Part shown: positions 30,304 through 41,117 of the stretch, in pieces | Layout: each line of letters starts with the position of its first letter | Position numbering within the stretch: the first letter of the stretch is position 1 | From: Nemertoderma westbladi | Lineage: Eukaryota; Xenacoelomorpha; Nemertodermatida; Nemertodermatidae | Direction of reading: 5' to 3' | NCBI GenBank assembly: GCA_032718475.1 | Contig: JAUCBJ010003490.1 | Span: forward strand, 1 to 48,563 | DNA: 48,563 nt | Position numbers and translations under genes: made by a program | The notes under the pieces: generated by a model | Databases searched by the model: none | What the model was told of the DNA's origin: nothing | The model's input: the letters and a program-made list of their open reading frames with translations, nothing else

Positions 30304-32411
30304 TTGATGCCATCTCATGTCCCAGACATCTCATCTTGCGACTTCTGTTTTGACCAATTCCGTGAGACTGAAAAAATAATAACATGTATTATATGTAAGT
30401 GTGGCACTCAATGTGGCACCCAATGTGGCACTTGTGATGACATTTCTTTTGAAACACATAATTACTATAAAACACATAATAACGATTCGGATATATTTTC
30501 TAAAATTAGTGATGACGATGATGATGATGATATTTTAATGCCTGAAAATTATAATGATTTAAACAATAACTGTAATAATATTGACTCAGATATAAATATA
30601 ACTTCCAACAAATCTAACTGCCACTACTATGATGAAAATAAATTTAATAAGACATTTGTTGAAAATAACACCCTATCAATCTTTCATGTAAACTTTCATA
30701 GCCTAAAACTTAACTTAAATTCAATATCCGATTACTTATCTTCGCTAACGCAATCATTCGACCTATTAACTTTCACAGAAACCTTTTTAACTGATGACAC
30801 AGACGTAAATTTCATACAGATAGACGGATACTCACAACCACTAATAACCAAGCGGCAAATTGGTAAGAAAAACAGAGGCGGTACCGCGATATACGCAAAA
30901 AAAGGTATAAATATTACAGAACAGAAAGACTTGACAATACCCAACTATGAATCCACATTTGCAACTATTTCTAGAACACTGAACACCTCCCAAACAAATA
31001 AACTACTTCTCCTTGGCACTTTCTACAGACCAGATACATGCAACATTAACGACTTTATTGAAAACTTAAATACACTATTAGCCACAGTTAATTAACAGGA
31101 CACAGACATAATACTCACTGGCAATTTTAACATTGACCTACTAAAACGATCAAACCCGGCCAATAATTACTTACAAACAGACTCTAATGGACTTGAACAA
31201 CTAATCAACAAACCTACTAGAATTACACCACACTCTAAGACTATAATAGACCACATATCTACAAACATTTCAAATAAAATACTTACCTCTGGCGTTTTCA
31301 CTGGACAACTTGGTACTACTGACCACTTAGCTACATTCGTTGTCATACATAAGTACTCATATTTTTTCGCACCACAACAAGAAAAATTCATATACGACTA
31401 TTCAAACTTCAAACAAGCAAATTATATATCAGACATACGCAATAATAAAAACTAGACATACAACAACAACACAATTACAGCGAATAAAAAATTTAAAACC
31501 TTTTTGTAACAATCTTGAGAACATTGCTAAAAAACATCTTCAGAAAAAATTATTAAAGCGACATGAAATCCCAAAAAAAGTGGATGACCCCATCACTGGT
31601 TCAATCAACTATAATAAAAAATAGGTCACTTATATCCCACCCAACTCTGGAAAAAGAGCAACATTATAAAAAATATAGGAATATCCTCAGAAAAACACTT
31701 CGAACTGCACAAAAAATACTTCAAAACTGAATTTGAAAAAAATAAACATAATACCAAAAAAACTTGGCAGACCATAAATAGTGTACTAAATAGATCAAGA
31801 AACATAAACACCCCAAAAAAATATTAATGACAACTCCAACGGGTCAGACAAAAGCAATAACGGATCCAAAATCTATCACCAACACATCCAATGGGCACTT
31901 TGCAAACACAGGCCCCCAACTAGCAGAAACTATCCCCAACACAAATAGAAACCCCACAAGATTTATAAACCACCGTAAATCTAATTCATTCCACCTATCA
32001 GAAACCACTAATATTGAAGTAATTTACTATCTACTAGACTTTAACAACAACTTAATAAAAATTGTAGCATATGATCTAGCTCCACATTTAACCAAACGAA
32101 TTAATATATCCATACAAAACCGTTTCTTTCTCCACAATTCTAAAAAAAAAAAAAAATCACACCAGTATATAAAGCAGGCAACACCACTGACAGAAATAAC
32201 TACCGACCAATATCCTTACTACCTTTATTCAGCAAACTCTACGAACGGACAATAAACACCCAACTCCTTAGTTACATAGACAAATATTCTATACTTACAG
32301 ATGCACAATAGGGCTTTAGGAAAAAATCAACAACTACAGATGCTATACCAACAGTGACAGAACGACTACGAGAAACTCTAGACGCACAGGACTCAGGCTG
32401 TTTAATCTCTA
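30304..32411 (+). pseudogene. LINE-C (CR1/L2-like), 5' and central part
   Basis: First segment of a plus-strand CR1/L2-like LINE. An N-terminal cysteine-rich piece (SCDFCFDQFRETEKI, then CIICKCG) resembles half of the PHD-like finger of these proteins. The APE endonuclease follows: LSIFHVNFHSLKLNL, LLTFTETFLTDD, NRGGTAIYAKKG and LLLLGTFYRPDT. A stop falls at 31093-31095; the next motif, TGNFNIDLLK, and TTDHLATF are readable after it. Several more frameshifts follow (31400-32300), then the reverse transcriptase start: NNYRPISLLPLFSKLYE and GFRKKSTTTDA (with a stop just before), ending CLISID at the insertion point. The protein continues at 36751, after the inserted elements. It is inactive. 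Confidence 0.82.
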
Positions 32412-32519
32412 TCGACTCGACTTGGACACCAAATCTCTGGATGGCACATTCACAAGAATGCTACGCCGGGTTCATTGTGTCAAGTACAATGCACACATCT
32501 CCAACCAGACACTATATAA
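32412..32519 (+). mobile_element. LINE-R 3' fragment, left half
   Basis: Plus-strand LINE-R C-terminal sequence (from GGACACCAAATCTCTGGATG to CCAACCAGACACTATATAA), matching the complement of about 19165-19265. It is inserted in the reverse transcriptase of LINE-C and continues at 36436-36750 after the hAT-1 insertion; joined, the two halves match copy B without a gap once one copy of CTATATAA is removed. GACTT occurs at both junctions with LINE-C (about 32423 and 36748) and may be its target duplication. Confidence 0.92.
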
Positions 32520-33042
32520 TAGGGGTGGTCATTTAAATTTTTTTTTGGAAATTGATGTTTTCTCAATTTGGGAAATTGGTACAGTATAAAAATAAATATC
32601 AAAGTATTAAAGTAAAATTTTCAAAAATTATGTTTGAGCCCCCCACCAAAGCACTGAAGTTTTCCAGTTTAGCGCCCGAGACCATTTCTATGCCAAATTA
32701 ATTGAAAACAAAAACATTGCAATTGCTACTGTTCTCATGTACAAATTTCAAGTTTGAAGGTTGGGTGACAAGGTTCTAAACATCTTTCTTGAAAATTTTT
32801 AGTTTACCCCACCCCACAATTGCTTGTAAAAAAGCAAAATTTTCACATTTAGCATATTTTCAACATAACTTTCGTTGCTATCAAATTGAACAATTGTTGG
32901 TAGATAAACCACCTGCGGTGTAATATTTATATTTGATATAGACTAGGGAACAATAATATATACATACTGGTATATAAATCTGAATCACGTATCATCAATA
33001 TTATAAAATTATCTGGCTTATTATTACCTATTATAAAATTAA

Positions 33043-35327
33043 TTACTTCAATTTGAGTTTTAAATTAAAATCTTTCTTTGACTTATAAGATGGCATTTCA
33101 CCACGACTTAAAAGCTGGGTGCAAATCAACCCGTCTCGATTCTTTAATCCACTAACTCTCAGTGAAGCTTTACTGACAATTTGAACCATTCTTTCAACAT
33201 TTTGAGAGTGGCAGGGTAGTTCCCAAATCAATGGACCTGCTTCTAAATCTTCTTTCAGTTTATAAAGTGGGATATGCGCCAATAATGGAGGTTGATAAAT
33301 AGACTTATTGGCTTTAATGAGATCATCCAATGATGTTTCAGTGCAGGTTATACTCGGTTTATTAAAAACTCTAGTAGTGCTGTCCTGGTCAACTAGACTA
33401 CTAATGCGAATGGTGCGGATAATGTCAAATGCTTTCATACGGGTGGATATGTTACTATCAGCTACCATGGCTACCAACACATTTTCAATATGTGCAAAGT
33501 ATGACCCATTGCGCAAAACAGGATATACAATTTCTTTCTCTTTCGCATTCAGGACTTCATTTGTGTAATGTAGCATTCTCAGAAAGTTGTGCGAACCACA
33601 ATGGATTCTCCAGTTTTGACGGATGACAAACCCCATTGGGGCGTACACTTTAATTATGTACAAACTGAGACGTCTTAAGTTTTCAGATGGCTCCCGCTCC
33701 GTGGCATAGAGCCGAAGGATCCGGGAATCTGTGGTTAGCCAATGTGAATGTGAAATTTTACCAGGGGTGGCGGCAGCCAACTTCGCATCAAAATTTCCAG
33801 TCATAATTGCCTGACATACCTTTAAAAGGTACAGTTGATCAGTTGAGAACTTGCTGGAAATATCTATTGATATCAGTGTTCGCAATCACAGCAAATTCAA
33901 TAATTGGTAATTTATGACAGTCGGATAAAGCTTTCCCAATGGACCCTGAAAACGAATTCGTTCCCGTTGTAGGTCCATCCAACTCAGATATAAGATGATG
34001 TAGAGGTAATTCATTAATGTGAATTAAGCACACAGCATGAATCAATGGTCTTTGTAAGTGACGCTCCAAATGTGCCAAAACTCCATTATTTTTGCCTGTA
34101 TTTACATTTGTGCTATCACAACCGGCTGCAAAATAAATATTGTTTAATTAAAATATGTAGTAATATATAATATTTTACTATGTTATTATTTTATATTAGT
34201 TATTTATTATTTTAGAATTTATTTACTAATACTATTTATTTATTAATATTACAAAATACCTACCAACACTAAGTTTGTTCATTGATAATCCATTTAATTG
34301 AAAGTATTCGACAATAGCCACAGTAATGTCCTCTCCACTTCCAGACTTTGGGGAAACATGACCAATGTACATGGAATTCGGTTCTTCAAGAAGTGTATAG
34401 TGTTCTTCTTTAGCCAAAATACCAGAACTAACAAGCGTCATGTCTTTTTTACCATCAAAATATATACTTATTGGCTCAGATGTAGTTTTTGCATCGCATA
34501 TTTTGCTGCGTAATTTATCTTTTTCTCTGCGAATTTTTGATCTATCTAATGTCGTGTAATGTAGCCGAGCAAATAGCGGAAGCAGCTGCATCACTTACTT
34601 CAAATCTATCAGCCATTTTGGCAACATTCTCGACACGAATGCGTTTATGGGGACATTTTGATGTTATTAAAAAGTCAGCATCATCACTTTCGGAATTTTG
34701 TAAATCACTAGAGCTACTATATTCGATTGGAATATAATCGGAAGCTCGAATCCCAGTACTAGTAGATGCTTCCTCCATCGATGTGATTGTATTTCGAGTC
34801 TTTTTTCGGACATTAGCTTTAGTTGTTTTCACATCTATTCGTTCCGAAATTTTCATCAGCTGCGGACCGTGCTGATCTTGCAAAAAGGCCCTTTCAATTG
34901 CAGGAACCTTACTTGAAAGTTTGCAGACACATTCAGTTATCGGTCGACATTTACATTTACAAATGTCGAAACATTTGTTTAGTTCAGTTTGATACTGCAC
35001 AATTCGGAGCTTAATGGCTGGTGAGTCACGGCGATTCTTCGGGATTCTAACGAAGTTTGCACTTTTATCATAAATCTTTCGGAGCTCCCGTGCCAACGTT
35101 GTCGATGAAGATACAGTGGGAATGCTGGCTTTATTCCAAATCTCGATCACAGTTTGAGCACATCTGTGGCAGTCTATATTTGTATTGTGAGAGCCTGATT
35201 TTGCATCACGCAGGAACAGTAAGTGGCGCATGCAATCCATTAATGTAGGCAGAACTGAACTACTAAGTTCTTTAGGATACCCAAAAATATCGTGCTTTTT
35301 TTGGACAGGTGTTTGAGAACGTAACAT
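33043..35327 (-). pseudogene. hAT-1 transposase, frameshifted, with one intron
   Basis: Would cut and paste the element. The likely start is at 35327 (MLRSQTPVQKKHDIFGYPK). The N-terminal third has a cysteine cluster, CFDICKCKCRPITECVC, possibly metal-binding, then MADRFEVSDAAASAIC. A frameshift at about 34545-34590 leads to SKIRREKDKLRSK, ISIYFDGKKDMTLV and YIGHVSPKSGSGED. An intron (34263-34126, GTAGGT...TTTTGCAG) is precisely removable, giving KLSV-AGCDSTNVNTGK with a candidate catalytic aspartate. Then come VCLIHINELPLHH (CxxH motif), GPTTGTNSFSG, a second frameshift near 33840-33885, and HSHWLTTDSR, where hAT proteins usually have RW. The C-terminus (HSQNVERMVQIVSKAS) ends at 33043. It is homologous throughout to the hAT-2 protein. 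Superfamily assignment rests on these motifs plus the 8-bp duplication. Confidence 0.75.
34126..34263 (-). other. Intron in the hAT-1 transposase gene
   Basis: 138-nt segment with donor GTAGGT at 34263 and acceptor TTTTGCAG ending at 34126. It is AT-rich with stops in all frames. Removing it joins codons so that the protein reads continuously into GCDSTNVN. hAT-2 has uninterrupted coding sequence at the same place (KLKVIGCDGTNVN), which confirms the boundaries. Confidence 0.82.
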
Positions 35328-35935
35328 TTTGTAAAATAATAATCTGGTGGTATGGTAAGTAGTACCGGTAACATTGATAATTCGTATAACTGTGATCTGC
35401 TTGGACTGAATGAATATCAATACGTTTGAATTTCCCACCTTCATGAAATTGTCAAAAAATGTAGGTAGACTTACCAGTACTGTAAACTATGTCTATGTAC
35501 CACAGGCACAGGTTTGGAGATAACGGTAACAAGTTATAGGCTGAAAGGCAGGCAAGTGGGTTGGCCTATAGTTCTACGTTCGGATACATGTACTGTACAG
35601 TATTATGGTTAATATCCAATATATAATAATATTGCCTCATTTCACAATAAATTGTGAAATTTTGGTTTCTTTCCAGTGTTGGTAGGGTGTGCTAAACTAA
35701 GAATTTTTAGGAAAGCTGTTTAGAATATTGTCAACCAACCTTCAAACTTGAAATTTGTACATGAGAACAGTTGTAATTGCAATGTTTTTGTTTTCAATTA
35801 ATTTGGCATAGAAATGGTCTCGGGCGCTAAACTGGAAAACTTCAGTGCTTTGGTGGGGGGCTCAAACATAATTTTTAAAAATTTTACTTTAATACTTTTA
35901 TATTTATTTTTATACTGTACCAATTTCCCAAATTG

Positions 35936-36377
35936 GTTCTGGGGCGCCAAGGGCAAGAGAAATTCATCCGCCACCTCGCGGACGCACTGGTGGTGAGGAG
36001 GGCGGGGATGAGGCAGCGGGGGTTGGGAGCAGTCCTGGGGCTGTGAGAAGGCGACTGCAGTTCGCCTTATTAAGGGCAAACTCTCTGTGCCTCCGCGGTG
36101 GAAGGAGGCCCTGGAGGGGTCTGGGGTTCGGGGATGGGGCGGGAGTCAGGGATTTGGACAGGGAGATGTACCCCTCTCCCTAACTCCCCTTTAATTTATA
36201 CATTCACTGTAACCATAATTCATTGTTATCTTTACTTTATTTCACCTTAAACTATTAATGTTGTTTTGAGTTAATGTTTACATTTTTTACAAAGTAGTTA
36301 CAAACTCTACACCCGAGCATATACAGTAAACACATGGTTATTTAATTATTCCGATATATTAATACTTTAATTATTAT
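35936..36377 (+). mobile_element. GC-rich retroposed segment inside the hAT-1 inverted repeat
   Basis: 442-bp insertion flanked by a perfect 15-bp duplication CAATTTCCCAAATTG (35921-35935 and 36378-36392); the intact left inverted repeat of hAT-1 shows the uninterrupted sequence. The first 250 bp are GC-rich and partly open (EKFIRHLADALVVRRAGM; then another frame, RRLQFALLRANSLCLRG to DREMYPSP and a stop at 36191-36193). The rest is an AT-rich tail resembling a 3' untranslated region. A 15-bp duplication and a 3' AT-rich tail indicate LINE-mediated retroposition, either of a LINE 3' end or of a host transcript. The family is not recognised. Confidence 0.75.
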
Positions 36378-36435
36378 CAATTTCCCAAATTGAGAAAACA
36401 TCAATTTCATAAAAAAATTTAAATGACCACCCCTA

Positions 36436-36750
36436 CTATATAACATTGGAGGTGTCTCACTGGTTCCCCCAAGCTTGACACTAGAACAAAATCGCCTCCG
36501 CTTTGCAGGACATTGCTTTCGCCGTGAGGACCAGCCAGTGCATAATCTTGTACTTTGGCAGCCTCATGGATTGAATAAGCATGGTTGACAGCCCATGACT
36601 TTCTTGAGATGCATCTTAAAGGACACTGGCCTTGAAGATGCGGATGATCTAGCAAATGTCATGGGTGATAGGGAGTTGTGGTGGTGCAATTTTTGTCGAT
36701 AAGCTGCAATGCAGCATGCCGATCCTAGTAGTAGTAGTAGTAGTAGTAGA
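36436..36750 (+). mobile_element. LINE-R 3' fragment, right half with (TAG)n tail
   Basis: Continuation of the fragment at 32412-32519, from TATAACATTGGAGGTGTCTC through the C-terminal coding region (LEQNRLRFAGHCFRRED and KHG-GQPMTFL equivalents) to GCATGCCGATCC and a (TAG)n tail (36726-36750). LINE-C coding sequence resumes directly after it with GACTTGAAGAAGGCTTTTG. Confidence 0.92.
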
Positions 36751-37122
36751 CTTGAAGAAGGCTTTTGAAACACTAAACCACGACATACTTCTAAAAAAAT
36801 AGACTGTTATGGAATACGAGGTCTTCCACACAAACTCTTAACAAGCTTTCTCACAGACAGAACACACACAGTCGTACTAAATAATAATATATGCTCGGAT
36901 TCGCTAACCCCTATCTGCGGTACCACCCCCCCCCCCCCCCCCCCCCCCAAGGGGCAATTCTAAGCAGTCCTTTTCCTACTTTACATAATGATCTACCAAA
37001 CTGTACCTCTCTCATTACAACACTGTTCGCTGATGATACAAACCTCCTATACACACACCGTAATACAAATACGTTAATTGCTACTGTCAATGACGAACTA
37101 CAAAGGCTTTACGACTGGCTAA
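36751..37122 (+). pseudogene. LINE-C reverse transcriptase, central part
   Basis: Resumes the LINE-C protein exactly where it was interrupted at 32411: DLKKAFETLNHDILL (first catalytic aspartate), then YGIRGLPHKLLTSFL-like sequence, the PQGAIL block, LFADDTNLL (36999-37050, the paired catalytic aspartates), and LQRLYDWL at the hAT-2 insertion. A run of 23 C (36926-36948) has expanded inside the codons preceding PQG and shifts the frame. There is also a stop near 36800. Confidence 0.85.
36926..36948. repeat. C23 homopolymer
   Basis: Uninterrupted run of 23 cytosines, followed by AAGGGGCAATTC of the LINE-C reverse transcriptase. The related LINE at 46504-48561 has no such run, so this is a local expansion of the C-rich proline/glutamine codons. 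Confidence 0.95.
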
Positions 37123-37574
37123 TAGGGTGTGTCATAAAAATGAAAAGTTGGCAAATTCATTAGGAACTTTGCCAAAGGTTGAGGTTGGATGTCCATAGCA
37201 CGTCGACAAAATTTTAACTAAAAATAATAAGTGGAACATGTGACCCCGGGACCAAAAAAATTTATGTCCAAAAATGGCCTGTCGCATGTGAAAAATTAAC
37301 GTTAAACCTTGATATCCCCACTTCTACCACCTCTGGGAGATCATGGTTGGGCTTATATGAAACGCAATAGTCGATTTAGTTGGGGTAGCAAGTGTCAAAA
37401 TCATAGCTGCGACATTATTACTAAAGTTATTTTTTAATAACAACATTTTTTGACACATAATTGCAAAAATTTATCAAACCATTTAGTTACATCATTAGTA
37501 AATTAACTATATACCATAACTATAACCAAAACTATAATAATAGGGCAATTCACACTTTTATAACTATTCACTGA

Positions 37575-39781
37575 CTAAAGTACAAAGTCCTTTTTTGAGT
37601 TGAAGCTAGGTCGCTGCGCTCGGCCAGATAAACGTGAGTGGATTAAGATATTTCGAGAATGTGCTTCAACAACTTCTCGGGAAACCTGAGTTACAACTCG
37701 AATCATCCGCTCAACTTTCTGAGTATAACATTGGTAGTTAAAATGAATGCCTGCCGTTAAATCTACAAATTTGTTGAGGTCGTTATTTGAAATTTCTTTC
37801 AGAATTGGTGGAGGTGTAAGTTTTAAGTCACTTCGAGTCCAATCTAAAAGTTCGTAATAGTTTGTGGCCTGAAAGTTAATTTGAGGGACAATAAATTTTC
37901 TCACATTACTGTTTGACTTAGGTTTATGTTGTTTTCTTAGGTTTAGCAACTTCTTAGCTCCAAGTTTAGGGTTTTTTTTTAATGTCCTTATGCAAAACTG
38001 TATGATAAACCGAATTAACTCTTTTAGAGTCCCTGGCTTTAATCACTCGACGAACAGATAGCTCACAAATATGCTTGTTTTTATCCTTGATCATAGCAAG
38101 TAATATATTTTCAAGATGGGCAAAAAATCCATTATGCTGTATTACAGAGTTGACAATGTCTCGATATTCTTCATCCAGTTAACGAGACCAACGAATCAGA
38201 TGAAATAAGTTACTGGGACCACCTTGAAGAAGATTATTCCTTTTTATAAGAAACCACATAGGAGCATATACTCGAACAATGTACGTAACCAGTATTGATA
38301 GCTCATTTGTTGGGTTAGAAGAGCTTACATAACCTGTTTGCAGTTGTCAACCAACGAGAATGTGACATTTTCCCAGGTTCCAGCTTAGCAAGATGCTCTG
38401 AGCACCCTCCTTCAATTATTGCTGCAACAATCATTTGTAAATATTTTTTATCAGTGCTTGAATCAGAAACCACTTCATTGCTCAATTTGTCAAAGTTATC
38501 GGAGGTTATGGAAACAAATTTTGCTAAAGGCAATGTTCCAATAGGTTGCTTGCAAAAGTTAAGCTCCTTTCCAATTGGTCCTTTGAAAGCATTTGGCCCA
38601 GTTGTGGGGCCATCAATCTTAATGAATAGATGGCGAAGGGGTAATTCATTTAGATGCAACATACATATTGCCCATTGCAGTGGGAAATTGAGCTGTTCCT
38701 CAAGCCTGCGGATGACACCAATATGTTTGCCTACATTTACATTAGTACCATCACATCCAATTACTTTCAATTTGGAAACATTTAAATCATTTTCCGAGAT
38801 GTAGGAATTAAGTGCACAGATGATTTCCTTAGATTGACCATTTTTAGGGGATACGTGCCCAATAAACTTGCCTCCTGGCTCTTGTAGCAAAACAACATGT
38901 TCTTCAGTTATGGACTTAACATTACCACTTGTGTCCCTGGCCAATGTAGATTCCTTGCGGCCATCAAAGTATATTCCTAACAGTGGCTCAGGAGACCTTT
39001 TCCTATCGAGTTCTAGCCTTAACTTCTTGCGGGCCTATAAACTTTTTTGTGATCGATTACATCAATGCTTGAAAATTCTTTAGTAGTGTCTTTAATTGCA
39101 GCTGTTGCTATAGCCGCAACTACACGATTAGAAGTCCCATATCGATCTGCTTCTTGAGCTACACTTGGTAAGTCTACATAATTCCGAAATGTTTGAGTTT
39201 TTCGATGATGTAGATGGCTCAGAAGAGTATCTTGTTGAAGGTATAACAACAGCCAAGATTTCACATTCTGCTGTTAGATCTTTGACCCTTAGCTTTTCAC
39301 GCTGAATCAGCTTTTCTTTTCCAGCTTCACGCTGTTGTTTCTTCAAAGATTTATGTAATGCTTGGGTATCAACTTTCCCTAAGCGCATTTTACGCAACCC
39401 ACGCTGGTCAACTACAAACTGAAGTTCATCTTTAGGTATTTCATTATCAAGAATAACATCAAATAGCTTTACAAACTGCTCCTTGTCAACTCGAGTCAAA
39501 TAAAAATCTTTAGATCGCCTAGCCGGTTCCACTGTCTGTATGTTTCTCCAAAAATCATCCCACTCTTTCAAAACTTTTTTTATTATTCCTTTGTAGGACA
39601 TTGTGGGGACTGTAGCTCTTTCATAGACAGATTCAATCTTGGTAGCTACCAATTCCGCCATTATCCAATTACTTGGTTCTTTCTTTTTACATGTTTCGAT
39701 TTTGTGAGTTTCTTTGACATATTGACAATATCGTAGAACATTGCCTAGAGTTGGCAACTGGTATATCAGCTGGCTGCCCAT
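37575..39781 (-). pseudogene. hAT-2 transposase, decayed
   Basis: N-terminal segment 39781-39128 (LPTLGNVLRYCQYVKE, then NWIMAELVATKIESVYERAT), a frameshift around 39130-39260, then QEADRYGTSNRVVAAIATAA, KKVYRPA and the region of IYFDGRKESTLARD. The core (38944-38315) is well preserved: EEHVVLLQEPGGKFIGHVSP, VIGCDGTNVNVGKHIG with the candidate catalytic aspartate, WAICMLHLNELPLRHLF with the CxxH motif, DGPTTGPNAFKGPIGKE, and MSHSRWLTTANR with the hAT RW motif. After the frame breaks, 38314-37950 continues with a stop at about 38179 (WSR*LDEEYRD). The C-terminus (37949-37575) has the KVERMIRVVTQVSREV segment parallel to hAT-1. Unlike hAT-1, it lacks the N-terminal cysteine cluster and the intron at GCDGTNVN. 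Confidence 0.78.
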
Positions 39782-40084
39782 ATAAATATGAAGTGGATGT
39801 TCGTAGTGTAGCTGTAGCAGTCATATTAGAGTAACTTTTTGAGCAAATCACAAATAAAATTGGTATATTATAAATTTTGCAACAGAATTACCAGTAAAAG
39901 ACAAAACAATAGTAGGGCCGACATATTATTGTTTATAAAAAAAAACAGAATCTGATAGGTGACTTGTAATAACATTTAAATTTCCCTCCAATTGCAGCTA
40001 GAGCATACTGCTGAGTGCTGATAGGCTGCAAGAATCAAGCAGTAAAACAACAGGTTATATTCAACTAAACGTGATTTCGTGGCT

Positions 40085-40235
40085 CGCCCCACAATATAAA
40101 CCCAATAAAATGTAAGCATTCTTGCTGTCTTGTAGAAGTACCATTCAGACATTTAGTATCATCTGCAGTTAGTGCCCACCATGGCTGCATGTACTTGCAT
40201 AAAAGAGTAGTTACTAGTTTAAATCTGAAACAAAT
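40085..40235 (-). mobile_element. Diverged LINE-R-type fragment inside hAT-2
   Basis: About 150 bp whose minus-strand translation, KLVTTLLCKYMQPWWALTAD then DTKCLNGTSTRQQE, parallels the LINE-R C-terminal segment CWALTAEDTKSLDGTFTR. It is much more diverged than the other copies and has no recognisable ends, so it is either an old insertion or a relative of LINE-R. Confidence 0.6.
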
Positions 40236-40977
40236 GTGGCACCTTGTAGGCCTACTCCTACTGTAGTCTACTGTACGGACAGACAAAGGCTACTCGTTTA
40301 GATGAAGCTGACCCTGCAGTTCCAAACACTGAAAGCGCTATCAGGTAAAGCTTCCTACCGGTACAGCAATAACAGAATAAACTGAAAGTATTACTTGTAC
40401 TTGTGACTCTTACAGGCTGACAGGCCTAAAGTTTATGTAGGCCTATCCTGCTATCAGCCTATACCTACACACTGTGGTGCCTGCCTGGTACTGGTAGACT
40501 TTCACTGGTACCAGGTGCCAGCTGGGATCCTGCTGTCCTGCAGCCTGCGGTCGGGTTTGACTAAATCAGATAGGCAGATAGGGGGGAAACTGGACGCAAT
40601 AAAAATGCATCCATCTCCAGGGGAAATTCGACACAAATAACATCTGATTACTCTAAAAAAAAACTGTAGGTAACCTGTTCCATTGTGGGTTAGTTTGTTG
40701 TTTTGGTTAAAATAACCAAATCGACTAAACTAAATCGACGATTGCGCTTCAAAAAACCTAACCATGACCTCACAGCGGCGGTAGAAGTGGATATATCAAG
40801 GTTTAACGTTAATTTTTAACTTGCAGCAGGCCAATTTTGGACATACATTTTTTTGGTCCCGGCGTCACATGTTCCACTTAATTTTGTCGACGTGCTATGG
40901 ACATCCAACCTCACCCTTTGGCAAAGTTCCTAATGAATTTGCCAATGAATGCTTTCATTTTTATGACACACACCCTA

Positions 40978-41117
40978 CTGGCTAAAAGACAAATTATCAC
41001 TAAATAAAAAAAAAAACAGAATACCTATTTTTTTCTAATAAACCAAACATCCCCACAGATACAATCAAGATAAATAATACAAATATAAATTTCACAACTG
41101 TAATTAAATTCCTAGGT
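40978..41117 (+). pseudogene. LINE-C reverse transcriptase, thumb-side part
   Basis: Resumes LINE-C after hAT-2 and its duplicated 8 bp: KDKLSLN, KTEYLFFSNKPNIPTDT, and then VIKFLG, equivalent to YKFLGIYVDSKLSW in the copy at 46504-48561. It is cut at CCTAGGT (41117) by the next insertion. Confidence 0.8.

Larger units (their letters stand above)
32520..36435 (-). mobile_element. hAT-1, hAT-like DNA transposon with 300-bp inverted repeats
   Basis: Element of 3916 bp flanked by a perfect 8-bp duplication CTATATAA (32512-32519 and 36436-36443). The termini are TAGGGGTGGTCATTTAAA and its complement. The inverted repeats extend about 300 bp inward (32520 to about 32825; 35690-35935 plus 36378-36435), far longer than the 10-30 bp usual for hAT. 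The duplication fits the hAT (Ac-type) preference nTnnnnAn. The right repeat is split by a 442-bp later insertion. The transposase gene runs on the minus strand and is broken. It sits inside LINE-R sequence that is itself inside LINE-C. Confidence 0.9.
37123..40977 (-). mobile_element. hAT-2, hAT-like DNA transposon with long inverted repeats
   Basis: Element of 3855 bp flanked by a perfect 8-bp duplication CTGGCTAA (37115-37122 and 40978-40985). The ends are TAGGGTGTGTCATAAAAATG and TAGGGTGTGTGTCATAAAAA. The inverted repeats span about 260-300 bp with small indels and share landmarks such as GGATGTCCATAGCACGTCGA and AAATTAACGTTAAACC. It interrupts LINE-C between codons for DWL and KDKLSLN. 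The transposase is on the minus strand. hAT-2 shares architecture and protein homology with hAT-1, but the two elements' inverted repeats differ apart from the terminal TAGGG, so they are different families of one group. Confidence 0.9.

Noticed and set aside
32520-36435. P-element or Kolobok assignment for hAT-1
   Set aside because: P elements also make 8-bp duplications, but the CxxH and RW-type motifs, TAGGG ends and nTnnnnAn site fit hAT better. Kolobok duplicates TTAA, which does not apply.
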